Shown here piece after piece: positions 44,984-55,966 of a stretch of DNA of 64,000 nucleotides (position 1 is the stretch's first letter; each line of letters starts with the position of its first letter). The notes under the pieces were generated by a model, which did not search any database, had not been told where the DNA came from, and saw nothing but the letters and a program-made list of their open reading frames with translations. The stretch comes from Rhodosorus marinus. Taxonomy: Eukaryota > Rhodophyta > Stylonematophyceae > Stylonematales > Stylonemataceae. A program made the position numbers and the translations under genes. The stretch covers positions 2,480,001 through 2,544,000 of the forward strand of contig JAMWBK010000002.1 in the NCBI GenBank assembly GCA_029953675.1, given 5' to 3'.

Positions 44984-46466
44984 GGTCGTTCTACAAAACG
45001 AAAAATCTGTCTCGCAACCACGTACAAACCTCCTTGCACATAGGAGAAGCAAACAAAAAAGAAAAAAAACCAGCCACCCACACACACACACAAACTCGCA
45101 ACTTAATCCCGGTGGTTTGTTCACCCACCAAAACAAAAACAAAACCAAACAGATCCAACAAACTTCACTCCACTTCAGCGATCCTCAAGTTCCTAGTCCC
45201 CAGAAACCTTCCCAAACCATTTCCTTCCTCTCCTCAGCCCCAAACCTTTCCCAACAGCTCCTTCCTCCTCTCCCCATCCCCTCTCCCGAAGAGCTCTCCT
45301 CAAAAACCCTTCTCAATTCTCAACCTCCTTCCCCTTCCTTCCCCCCCGCGGGAAAAAAATCACATTTCGGAAGTCACCAAAAAGAAAAATTACTACCCAT
45401 AAACCAAAATCACCCAAATTTTCAACAGTAAAATAATTTAAATAAATATCAATTATTTTGATTACTATTTACATGTCATATACCCCCTCTCCCCCACGTT
45501 TCCTTTAACCCGTTGTTTAGTAGCAGCTAAACAAAAAAATTGTGAACCCGTTGTGTTCTTTTTTTGGGGGTATTGTCTGGCACTTGGTATTTTTGAGAAG
45601 ATACACTCACAAAAATCCATGGGGCGTTTCTAGTCAGTGCTTGACATTTGGCACCGTAGCATTGGCCATCTCTTCAATGTCTCGGAAATAATTTGTGCAA
45701 AATTGGAAATCAGTGGATCCGGGTTCGTGGTGCTGTTAAGGTGGGGAATGATAATCCAGTGAGTTTTCGACACGTGTTGTTTGTTTTATCTGGTAATGTG
45801 TGAGAGGGGGAGAGGTGTGGGGGGGATTGGGGGTTAAGGATTGACATTGACGGGGTGTCTCATCGGTTTGGTACCGCTGATCATGGAATGCTTTGGTCTT
45901 CTTACACTGTGTTGCTTTCTAGCTGGCTTCCTCTCGTTTTTCACAATGCGCACGGCCGTCTGGACAGCCAGCCTCCTCACGAAACTGTCTGTGACTCTCT
46001 GGGGTTGTTGAACGCTGCTTTGTTTTTTTGGGAGGGCGGTCTATCAAGCGTCCGGGATGGGGAAAGTGGAGAGTGAGAGGCCGATGGAAAGAGTCAGGTT
46101 TTTTGTACCATGACGTTAGAAGGAGGCTTTTTGTGAACCTCTTAATGACTGTGGTTAGAGCTCCTGTACTTCTTCGATGTACAGCTTTTTATTGGGACTG
46201 TTGGTTAGAATTTGGATTAGGGTTGTGTGTGGCTTGGTGGAGTGAATGGGAGGAGACGTATCTGTCCGCATGTTCAAGAAAATGTCTGTCTGGCAGTTTT
46301 ATGCCTTCGATGGTTGAACGTTAGAGTTGTCAGGCAACCGTGACGTCGATTGGAGGCTGCCTCCATTGAGAGCTTTTTCGTGTTTTCCGTGAGTCCAGTA
46401 TGCGAATTTGTGAAAGGCATGCTTGATTTCGCTTTGTTGCATGGTGTCGAAAGTGGAAAATCCTAG
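44984..46466. other. Intergenic region with unexplained G-rich leader
   Basis: This 1.5-kb stretch has no recognisable gene. Its left part (45050-45360) is C-rich on plus, the leader of the minus-strand PI31 gene. From 45790 to 46080 the plus strand is G-rich, as before plus-strand genes elsewhere in the window, but no plus-strand gene follows. Confidence 0.4.
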
Positions 46467-47649
46467 TTACAAGTGGGGATTTTGGAAGAACTGCTCAGGA
46501 TCTTCTTGCCAGACTTCGTCCTTCAGGTTTTTGGCGAGTCTTTCCGACACCAGGTTAAAGTTGACCCCAAACTTGCCGAGTTCACCGGTGTACATGCGCT
46601 CGTACTTGTAGACGCGCACCAGCATCAAGGATAATATGTTAAGATAATACCACTCGAAGGTCTCCTCATCAGAGATGCCCACGCTTGTAATCAGATGTGC
46701 GTTGGTTTTCATGCAAAAGGAAACGACCCCTTGCTGCCAGTCCGGAAGAACTACGATATTGGCTTGCGAAAGCTCCTCACATAGTGACACATCGTTTGGA
46801 CCATTATACACTTTGAAATTAGCTTTTTCTGAGCGGAATCACATGCAAAAAAAATTCAGACTTGGTAGGAACGCGGGTCGCGGTCGAATGCCTTTTGTAC
46901 TGTCGTTTACCTTCTTCAGCTGTTTTCCTTAGCTTGGACAAAAGTTCGGTGTCCTTGTACAGGAAAGAGGTTGGCACGTAAAGGACGGTTCTGACGCTCG
47001 TGTTCACTTTCTCATCCACGGTATAACCCATTACTGCCTCCTTCATGAATGCAACGGTGGCTGCATTTGCCTCCCGCGGAAGGCGAAGTGGAACGCTTCT
47101 GTCAACGAAATAGTCTATTTTCGCGTCTATCATCCCTGAACTCGCTCCTCGAATACCTCTCGACGTTGAGAATTTCCATACAACGGGGGCTTGAAGAAAT
47201 CCTCCGACACGAAATTTGGCTTCGAAGCAATAGATTTGTGACTCATTTCCGTTCATAAACGCCACCATCCTATTCAGCAATTCCTTCGTCGACTGTGGAA
47301 TGTAATATATCTGTCTTATCACCGCTCGGACCTTCTTTTCCCCTCCCACGGCACATGTCGTATATACCTGCGCCACTTGAAACAGACAGTTTTTGATACC
47401 GTCGAAAGGAGTAGCAACTCCACCCTCAACCGCAATCTCGATCGCATTTTCCGTACACGCCAAGTTCTGGTCAACCCGGAAGACTCTATTCCGGAGACGA
47501 TCGGAACCATAACAAAAACCAGGAATCACCCACGTCGGAATGTCCGCGTTTTTTCTCCAATCTCGCCATGCAACAGCAGCCCCGAAGTCAGTGAAAACCA
47601 ACAACACAGCCGCCAGCAACAGCGCCGTATTGGTCAGTATCAATTTCAT
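46467..47649 (-). CDS. Secreted protein of unknown family
   Basis: I do not recognise this protein. The N-terminus is a clear signal peptide (MKLILTNTALLLAAVLLVFT...AVA), followed by about 350 residues of soluble, cysteine-containing sequence (WVIPGFCYGSDRLRNRVF, QVAQVYTTCAVGGEKKV). The main exon is 46920-47649. A donor GTAAAC after KTAEE and an acceptor at 46827 lead to the last exon, which reads ANFKVYNGPNDVSLCEELSQ, IVVLPDWQQGV and NILSLMLVRVYKYERMYTG. The rhythm of the C-terminal part resembles the sugar-nucleotide half of some glycosyltransferases, but this is only an impression. Secretory or Golgi location is inferred from the signal peptide. Confidence 0.75.
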
Positions 47650-48057
47650 GACCTAAACACAACGGGAGACCAACACCGAAGTTCGACGAGCCTCACTACA
47701 GCTCCAAACTTGTTACATGGAGCCGGCTAACCTACATTAGAACATAGCCTCATTCGGTTTTTTTTGCGAGTAAAATAAAAATAGTTTCAGAAATCGAGCC
47801 GCAAGATGTACTTGCAAGCGACTCTCAGACCAGAAGAGCAGCACAGATAGAGACCTCAACAACTAGCTGATCAAGGCTGCACTATCCAACAGCACCCTCA
47901 ACGTCCATTCCCGTCGCAAGAAGATCCGACCCCAAAATGCATCGATCAAGAAGCCCTCAATCGGTTTGTGCCGCAGATCTCTAACCTGCGGTTGAGTCGG
48001 GAATCCAAAGTTTTCCAGCTTCAGGCTTATGGATGTTTACAGGCGACTGGCATTAAC

Positions 48058-48185
48058 CCATCCAGCTGGTTGAAGGACACAGCTGCAAGGGTCAGTCGCT
48101 CGTCAACGTTCCCGGCTGCTGAAGCAGTGGTCATCGGATGACTCCGATTTTGGCTCCGACAGTTATGTTTCAACCAGCTGGATGG
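48058..48185. repeat. 17-bp perfect inverted repeat
   Basis: CCATCCAGCTGGTTGAA at 48058-48074 is the exact reverse complement of the sequence at 48169-48185, with a 94-bp interval. Each arm contains the palindrome CAGCTG. It may mark a small fold-back element. Confidence 0.8.
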
Positions 48186-48401
48186 TGGTAAACGACGGCG
48201 ACCAGTTCTGAGACAAGTTTCTACGACTGTTCTACAATGCTTGGCATTGGGTGTTTCAAACCCAGGCAGCGATCTCGTCGTGTGGTGAACGAGTTCGGCG
48301 GTAGGATTGCTCAACACCCCGCCATTCAGCAAGGGGCGTCTTAACGTCGGACGTTTTGACTGTTTTTTCTTTTTACATACTTCCAGTGGAGTCCTCTGTC
48401 T

Positions 48402-48493
48402 TGACGTATGACATCGATTTCTTTCTGAGTTCCACGTCGTGACGTCTGACGCCAGAGTTTTGACGTAGGGCGCACCAAAGAAAGACTATAAAG
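48402..48493 (+). promoter_or_regulatory. TGACGT cluster and TATA-like box upstream of Nudix gene
   Basis: Three TGACGT hexamers lie at 48402-48407, 48440-48445 and 48461-48466, with further ACGTC/GACGT cores at about 48344-48356 and 48433. TGACGT is the core site of bZIP (CREB/TGA-type) factors. TATAAAG at 48487-48493 follows 20 bp after the last copy. The layout fits a regulated core promoter for the gene starting at 48719. Confidence 0.5.
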
Positions 48494-48718
48494 ACGAAAG
48501 CCTGGAAGCCAGGGTGTGTGGCTTTCATCGAAGAGCTGGAGCTGGTGAGTGAGCCGCCGAGTAGATTTTGAAGCAGGTCGAGTTGATTTGAGTCTGCAAA
48601 GATTTAGGAAATTTTCCCGCAGGAGTGAGCTCCACTTTGGCGGCGGGTGAAGCTAGGCGGGAGGGCGAGAGCGAAGATCAAGCGGCTGCAGTAGCTGGCC
48701 AAAGAGGGATTTGATAAT

Positions 48719-49905
48719 ATGATGGCGTTCGTCAATGAGCTCGGAGTCGCACGTTCGAGGAGGCTCGTGAAAGCGGCTTGTAGTGCTCAGCGAGTATTCT
48801 TCTCTGTGCCAGAGATGGATCGGAGCTTCGACGGAAACAGCCCCGCGGAGGGGAAGGAAGTTTATGTCCCTGTCGTTGACGGAAACCTCAATCTGATCAA
48901 GACTGGAGCAGGGGCTACTCAGAGGAGGATGCCCGTGATGTTAGATCGGGGTCAGGTAGAGCGCTTCAATGGAATCAGCAAATTGGAAATTGCCAAATTG
49001 GGCGATCTGGACGGCACAAGGTACTGCTCTTCAACAGCAGGGTAGTGGTAATGAACTGCAGCTGAAACCTCTGCGTTTTTTGAAAGATATTTCGCAGTGG
49101 ATCTCCCAGACCGAGAACTCTTTGGCAGCGTCCTAGACGGGGCGGAAGCTGTGAGCAGGATTCCTCTGATTGTGCAAGACATGGACGAGAAACAAGTCGC
49201 AGTTCTTTCTTACGCAAGAGGCCTGATGTGGTTTCACCGAAACACCAGGTACATTGCGTTCCATGAGTTCCATGTTTTTTTTGGATCGAATCAACAGTCC
49301 TGAATCCGGTCATCTTTCTAGATTTTGCACCGCGTGCGGGTCGACGATGAATAGTGTCAACGAGGGTAGGAGCCGAGCTTGCGAAGGTTGTGAAAAAACT
49401 GTTTACCCGAGAATCGATCCGGCCGTGATCACACTAGTTGCAAACGGCAACGAGTGTCTTCTTGGTAGAAAGGCGTCTTGGCCTAGGGGAAGGTAAATTC
49501 AGCGCAATTCTCGCCGTTCGAAACTGGTTTGATGTTTCAGTGTGCTCACACCCGTTCACACGGTTTAGGTACAGCTTGCTTGCCGGTTTCACGGAGGTTG
49601 GCGAGACCCTTGAGGACACGGTATATAGGGAGGTAAAGGAAGAGAGCGGGGTGGATATTGATCGGAACAGCGTCAAATACCACAGCAGTCAACCGTGGCC
49701 GTTTCCTCGGTCCCTGATGATTGGGTTCTCAGTGAACGCGCTTTCGACAAAGATCAAGCGAGACGAAAACGAGCTGGAGGACGTAAGATGGTTTGACAAG
49801 GAGTTTATTCGTGCCAGGTTAAGAACGGGGGGCAATGAAGAGTTCAATATTCCACCGAAGTACGCTCTCGCGAACAGAATGATCAGTGAGTGGATCGCGG
49901 AGTAG
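48719..49905 (+). CDS. NADH/NAD pyrophosphatase-type Nudix hydrolase
   Basis: NudC/NUDT12-type enzymes cleave NAD(H), and some remove NAD caps from RNA. The exons code an N-terminal region (MMAFVNELGVARSRRLVKAA), then YFAVDLPDRELF and VLSYARGLMWFHRNTRF. The zinc ribbon CTACGSTMNSVNEGRSRACEGC has four cysteines and leads to VYPRIDPAVITLV. The Nudix box GFTEVGETLEDTVYREVKEE plus SGV fits G-x5-E-x7-REUxEExGU fully. SQPWPFPRSLM is the hallmark that separates NADH pyrophosphatases from other Nudix enzymes. The start MMAFVN resembles the phenylalanine-type plastid transit peptides of this window, so plastid targeting is likely, whereas plant NUDT19 also goes to plastids. Three introns lie near 49020-49093, 49248-49320 and 49494-49568. 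Confidence 0.93.
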
Positions 49906-50047
49906 TTGTGGGAAAGAGCAATATCGAAACGAGGTCCCGCTGTGAAAGACGTCGCGAAAATGCGGAAAAGATGGATCTCACTAGTTCATAAGTTATCAGA
50001 ATACCATACTTTAAATAGACAGATTCCCAGCAGCGACGTCGTGCTGA

Positions 50048-51350
50048 CTAGAGTTCTTCCTCTGCTTGAACTTCCGGCACTTTTTTCACCAGAACCTCTC
50101 GCAGATGCCGTAGATCAGATTCAATTTGGTTCCCCATATGAGCTCTCACCAGACCATATGGGTCGTCGACAATCTCCAGCTATTGTACGAAACATGAAGA
50201 TGGGCTAGTTCGGTCAGGAAACTGCTATGAAAGCAAAATCGCATTGCAAAGCAGCAGGGGAATGGCACCGATACCTCCTGTAGATGCTGGTCCTTCCCAC
50301 TTCCCTTCTTGATATCCTCAAAACTCCATATATTCTCTCCGCCTTCAAGCCCTTTCGTTTTTACATCCACAGCCAGGATACCAGCATCCTTTCCAGAAAC
50401 GCTCTTGCTGACCTAGCAGGCACAGAAAAAGTGCATCATGGCAGGTCAATGAGTCCAGAACCTTCAAAGAACCTCGATTGCGGACGGAGTTCACTCAAAA
50501 GTCCATCGGGTCAGTGCCTAATCGTTCTTCTTACGGTGCTGATCAGGGGGAACTTTCGAATCACTCTTCTTACGGCGCTTTGATCTAAACCCCTCTCTCG
50601 CTCATCATCCCACAGGTGCCAATCGATCTCTTCTAGAACCTGACTTGAGTAAGCTCTGCCGAGGCCAACACTCGCGGATACTTCCAAGTAAGCTGTGTGG
50701 TACCTGTGAAGATTCCAGTGCGAAAAATTGTCCTGGACTTGGTTCAGCATATGTTGTGTGTGTGACACGCTGTGAGCGAATCATTGTAGAGCTTCTCGCT
50801 TGCTGCTCACCCAGCGGTATATACAAGAGTCTCGGAACCAAGATCGAAGAAGTATACGTCCTTTAGACCCCACACGTGAATTCTGTCCTCGACGAAAGCT
50901 TTCTTCAACGAGATGAAGTATTGCGCGTTCACGAGATCATCTGAACCGATCTGAAAGGAGCAGAAGGACATAGCTTTGATGCGGTGAGACTCTGTAAAAG
51001 ATCATGTGCTTTTGCTTCAAGGACGCGCTTACAACAGAGACAGCATCGGGAGATATTTCTCGTATTTTACGAAGCCCTGCGTTGTGTTTTTTGCCGAGGG
51101 GGCTGTTCTCTTCCTCCAGGTACATCATCCCGTATCTACGGGCGAGTTTCTCGGAAGCTTCCCCCTCGGAACCGACAACCAAAGTTGATATGTGCATTCC
51201 TCCCACGTTCAAGCTCGCCAGCTGCTTCAGGACCAAGCTCGCCAGCTCATGGCGTCGCCAGACCAGAACCAGAACCGCCAAGCGAAAATCGGCGATCGCG
51301 ATGCAGTTCGTCAACAGACAAGCCACAACCAGCACCCAGACAGGAGCCAT
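50048..51350 (-). CDS. Secreted GT2-like glycosyltransferase
   Basis: I assembled this gene from five short exons with GT-AG borders, giving about 288 aa. Exon 1 has a signal peptide or anchor (MAPVWVLVVACLLTNCIAIA) and then LAVLVLVWRRHELASLVLKQ, a GT-A-like beta-alpha start. SEGEASEKLARRYGMMYLEE and SPLGKKHNAGLRKI follow. Exon 2 reads IGSDDLVNAQYFISLKKAF with a DD pair where GT2 enzymes hold their metal-binding acids, then HVWGLKDVYFFDLGSETLVY. Exon 3 reads VSASVGLGRAYSSQVLEEID and WHLWDDERERGLDQSA, which resembles the GAGR-LS--LLD block of bacterial family 2 enzymes. Exon 4 reads AGILAVDVKTKGLEGGENIW, and exon 5 LEIVDDPYGLVRAHMGNQIE, ending at 50048. Donor sugar and product are unknown. Confidence 0.7.
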
Positions 51351-52393
51351 GGCCTTGAGAATGAGCCCTCCTTCCCCCCCAGGCTATAGGCACATCTTTC
51401 TGAAAAGCCCTCGCGGAGCCAAAACACGGATCAACAAAGACTAGACAAACAGATCACGAGTCCACGAGAACAGTGACAACCACACAAATGCCCCTGACGA
51501 GGAGCTGATGAGGAAATGATCCTCCTTAGTACTCCTCGCACGTTGTGGACCTGACATAGCCTAACTGTTGGGCCATAGAAGATGAACAAGTTTCTGGTCA
51601 GGCTACTAGCACCAGAAGAGCTCTAGAATAGCTCTAAGGAACGGAGAACCCAAAGACACCAACTATAGTATGAGGTCTACTTGGTGAGCGATGCCTACTG
51701 AGCGGATCGAATGCCGGAGAGATAAACTTGGCAACCGGTGATCTTAGATCTGCTCTGGTTTACTTCGATCTTGGATTTTGAAAACCACTCTCCAACTCTT
51801 CGCCGTTGTCATTTCAGAAAAATGTATCCTCTTTCAGACTTTCTGTCCCCGATTTGGGTAGTATGTCTGGCATTTTGGAGACTGTTCTGTTCGAAACCCG
51901 GAAGGTAGGCTAGGCTACTATGGCCTATGAGCAAAGTTGAGTGCGGGTAAATGAGTAGATCCACTTGTGCGCTGAACAATCCTCGTAATCGGGCAGATTA
52001 AGACATAAGAGATGCTCTCATTCCTAGGTATCGAACGAGGAGGCCGTGGAAGCGATGTTGTTCGTTCCCTTGACCAAAAAGGCTGCGAACTTCCAATGAG
52101 TTCCTGGTCATCTGCGATGCTCAGGAGTCTATAACGCTGAGAGTCTCCTTAGACGACATTGCTTAAAGCAGATCCTCTCTCTCAATCGGCTTGAATCGAT
52201 CTGCCTCTAACTGTGAGCAACACGGTAGTGAGCGTGCACTACTGGAAGCAAACCAAAGAGTCAGGAAAAAATGAAAGTCATTATGCTTGCGTAGGCATAC
52301 AAGTAGTCAAACAATACAGTATTTGCTTGTCCACAAACAAAATTTCATTGGGGTGAGGCCATTGACTCAACCGAGCGGGAAGATTGCTCGCAG
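51351..52393. other. Intergenic region
   Basis: This 1.04-kb stretch precedes the start of the minus-strand GT2-like gene and follows the RAD17 stop. I see no coding signal, repeat or RNA gene in it. Confidence 0.4.
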
Positions 52394-54343
52394 TTAGTCG
52401 CTATCTTCGAACTCCTCAATCGATTCAACTTCCGCTGTGTCCTTGTAAGCCTGCTGATCAATTTCATTGAGAACCTCCAAACTGGTAAATCTGTCCAGCA
52501 CCCTAGGTCTCCGTCGCAGTTCTTCAGGATGGTGTGATTGCAGCTGTCCGTACCCTCGGCCGTGGACATCCTCCCTAGACCTGTAGACGTTACGCTTCCC
52601 AGGTTATTTCACGAACTTTGGATATAAAGCAAAGCCAGCGACCGCACCAGTGAAATGCCGACAGGACATACCTTCCAGAGGAGAGTGCTAGGAACGAGCT
52701 CTTCGCTCGATGTTCGTTGTGAACGATGATGCTCCCCGCGGAAACACAGAATGCCAACTCGGACATCTCTGATAGCACTAATCTATCCGAGAACCACCTG
52801 TTGTCATGAAGTAGCCGAGGGCGAAAAGTTCAAGTCAGCGCTCTGGCTATGACATCTCCAGTTGAACTCCTTTTTTACAACCTTGAGAGGAGGTCCGCGT
52901 AGCTTAGTCCCTCTAGCGCCCGAGCGACGTCATTTGTGTCCCTGAAAAAGCTGTGCAGATTCTCGAAGAGGTAGGGCTGTATAAGCCTGCACTCGGATCC
53001 AAGTCGTTCGCTGATGCTTTCTGGTGGATCTTTTAGTATTCCTACAGTGTGAAATAAACGCGCAATACCACAACCAGGAGTGAACCTCGGGAAGGTATAT
53101 AAAACAACAGAGTCCTGGCAAAACGTTTGACTCACCATTCTCGAGTCGCTTCGCATGAAAGACCTTTCCCGCTGCGTGAGAGAAGGCTAGGTGTGAATCT
53201 CGACAAGGAAGAATTCGATCCGAAGACACAGAAACCGCTTGAAGAGCGTTGAGAGCGGCGCGCATATCTCCGGAAGCCTCTGCGACAAACTCTTCGAGCC
53301 TCTCCTTGGATAGATCCAGGTTTATTCTCGATGCAGCCAGTTTCAATGCGTTCTTCATCTTCTTGGTGGCAACTTCTCGCAAGGAAATGATAACTGCGTA
53401 CGGAGCTAGCTCTGCATCCACTTTTCGATCCTCGCCAGAAAACACAGCCTATGCAGGTACCACGGATTGAGATATCGTGCTTAAGGCAACTGTTGCTACA
53501 AATTTCTCTTATGCTGGCTCTGATACCCGACTCACAATCAGCGGCAAGTCAAAACTGGTTGCGATTCGGATCACTTCACGGATCATATCCTCCGCGAACG
53601 GCGATGGCAGATCGTCGAGGACAATGAAGCGTTTTCTTTTGGGCTCGAAAACACTAGGGTAGGATGCCTCGGATGCGAAATCTCTCAAGTCAGAAGCCGC
53701 GCTTCGAAGTACAGCTGGATATGTCCATTCCACCAGTTCAATTTTCAGTTCATTGGCTAAGCTGTGAAGAAGCGAGCTCTTTCCGCTTCCTTTGTTCCAT
53801 TGAAAATAGCATCGGGACATATTCGGATAAGTAGCGCGGACGCATCAGTGAAGGAGAACGAGACAAGGCAGCGGCAGGAGGTTTGGAAAGCTCATACCCG
53901 GAGGACCATGAAGAACAAGAACGTTCTTTTCCAAGGTTGCAGTGGTTCGACTTGACGATTTTTTCTTATCAAGCAACCACGCTTTCACCTCTTTGGCTTT
54001 GGCAGGACTTACAGCAAAGTCTGGTGAGCTCCGACCGAGCTTTAGTTTCACATGGATGGGTAAGGTCTCCAACCTAGACTCGTCCTGGTCTCCATCGTTC
54101 GAGCCGTTCGAGCCATGTTCACCATCAATTTCATCCTCTGCATGATTCGAAGCCCTTGTTCTCGCTCGTTTCCTAACTGGTCCATCCTGCGCTCAAGAGT
54201 GTACTGATCTTCGATGAATACGAACTCCTCTCAAAGCGTTTTTCTTGCGAGAGTCACCTAAAACCAAACTAAAAATTCCTGGATGGTTTCCGCCAACGAA
54301 CCTCAAAGTCAGAACCCGAACTTGCAAGTCCCTTCTTGATCAT
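52394..54343 (-). CDS. RAD17: RAD17 checkpoint clamp loader
   Basis: RAD17 with RFC2-5 loads the 9-1-1 clamp in the DNA-damage checkpoint. Exons read PAKAKEVKAWLL and VLVLHGPPG. After an intron, SGKSSLLHSLANELKIELVE completes the Walker A loop GPPGSGKS. FIVLDDLPSPF stands at the Walker B position (DD in place of DE, as in RAD17). Further exons carry SKERLEEFVAEASGDMRAAL and NALQAVS, FSHAAGKVFHAKRLENG, then LIQPYLFENLHSFFRDTNDV and ALEGLSYADLLSRL, matching the RAD17-specific YL-EN--F----D---A-E-LS-AD block. The end is acidic, VESIEEFEDSD, as in other RAD17 proteins. That distinguishes it from RFC1, ATAD5 and CTF18. The first exons (about 54190-54343) are weakly resolved, so the N-terminus is tentative. 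Confidence 0.8.
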
Positions 54344-55966
54344 ACCGTCTTCAACCGACCAAACTTCCGCGGCCAGGAGAACACAGTAAAGCTTGGCGCG
54401 TGACGCTCATCGCTACTCTTCGTTCGCCAAGTCTCCGCTCCTTTCGAGGCACGAAGTCTACAAAATTCATCTTGATCTCTCACCAGTCAAGATAATGAGA
54501 CTGTAGTCGATGCTCCAAGCATCAAGCTAGGCTCTCTAAGCACTAGTACAAGTTCTACAGTTTCATACAAAGCGCAAGAGCGTTGAAGAACGCTATATGA
54601 TCACCGCAGAAGTTGAATACAGATAGCTTGATGGAGGAGATGTTCTCGCCACTGCTGAAACCACGATTTGCGAAGATGACTCACTATGCGTCACAGATGT
54701 TGGGAGGCAATCATGTAAACCAAACAAGAGCGTGGTCATCATTGAAGCTTCGAACATGTTTGCCGGAGAACAAGGAGTGTCTCTGCAGAATTCAGAGAGA
54801 TTGCGCACCCAATCCCCTGCTAAAGACGGGGAGTCAAGTGCTGTTGGGTTTGTCTAGAGGAGGATGTCGACCTCCTCTCGGCTTAGGGACCAACACGGAG
54901 AATTCCGTGGTCAGGAGATATCAGCTCTGCGAAAATCTGGTGTGAACAAGAGCGAGGTTCCGGCAGAGTACAGATCCGTTGCCTTATGACCAAATCCTAT
55001 CAAGCTATCCACTTGGCAAGAGTCGGAATGGAGCGCTGATATCCTTTTTTAGAGAAATGAGCTCGACGCTGCAAGCGCACCGATGCAACTAGCTATGAAT
55101 ATGATTGCACCCAAACCAGTGGAAAGCTTGTTGCAAAGTAGCTAGTATGCCGGAGGTCAGTCGTCCTCCTGGTGCCGTTAGTTCATTCTCAAAACTCCCC
55201 ATTTGCGCATCTTCAGCAAGTGGCCTTCCAAGTATAGGAGGAGAGTCGATCAAGAGCTTCCAAGCTAGAGTTCAGAAGTCAGAAAAGTTTTTCGGACTTC
55301 GTGTTCAGGATCAGGCTGGAATGACTCCTCTGATGTACATGAGGACAACTCGGGGTTGATTGCTGACAGCCGAGCGTCGATCAACCACATTGGGTCGCTC
55401 GCATTCGTGTATGCCCACCTCATAGATCCTCTCGCTGCTGAAAGTGGCAATACTATAAACACCACTTATTTTACGTTCACTCCTCAAGTTAGCTGGAGAT
55501 GTGAATTTCGAAGTACTTGTCCGTGAACTATTATGTTTTGCAGGTTGTGAACTGCATCGATCCCGAGCTCGAGCTCGCATCATTTCCTTCGTGCTCAATC
55601 CCTACGCGGTTTTCTTGCGCCCAGGAAAAGATCGGGAAAAGGGCTTATTTCGATGCTACCTGATATGTGTTAGCTTGATTGTCGTGGGCTCGTTGCGTCA
55701 AGGTATTTGCAGGTGAACGTCCGTGAGCATGCTTCCGCGCATTCTTCATGCGAGGCTGTCCTGATCCCGTCCCGTCGTGATCTTCTTGCTTACGAGCTGC
55801 TGAAGAAACTATTAAGACAAACTATTCCAAGCGAGATATCGCTTCTCATATGAAAGCGTTCGCAGTCGAGAAAGCCAAGCTATGAGTTCTCCTGTGTACA
55901 CGTTTCCGGTGGAGAAGCATCTTTTAGGAGCTTGGTTTCGTGCCTCTCTTGTGGATGAGTTTGTTA
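54344..55966. other. Intergenic region
   Basis: This 1.6-kb stretch between RAD17 and the carrier gene has only short open frames without family resemblance. I find no RNA gene or clear repeat. Confidence 0.4.

Larger units (their letters stand above)
47650..48718. other. Divergent intergenic region secreted orphan / Nudix
   Basis: This 1.07-kb stretch lies between two divergent genes. It holds a 17-bp perfect inverted repeat (48058-48185), a cluster of TGACGT elements (48402-48466) and a TATA-like box near 48487. The last 200 bp are probably the Nudix 5' leader. Confidence 0.5.

Noticed and set aside
48027-48332. A 101-codon minus-strand frame
   Set aside because: It spans both arms of the inverted repeat and shows no protein similarity.
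52394-54343. RFC1, ATAD5/Elg1 or CTF18 instead of RAD17
   Set aside because: The FIVLDDLP element, the YLFENLHSFFRD-LSYADLLS block and the acidic end fit RAD17. No BRCT or other large-subunit features are seen.
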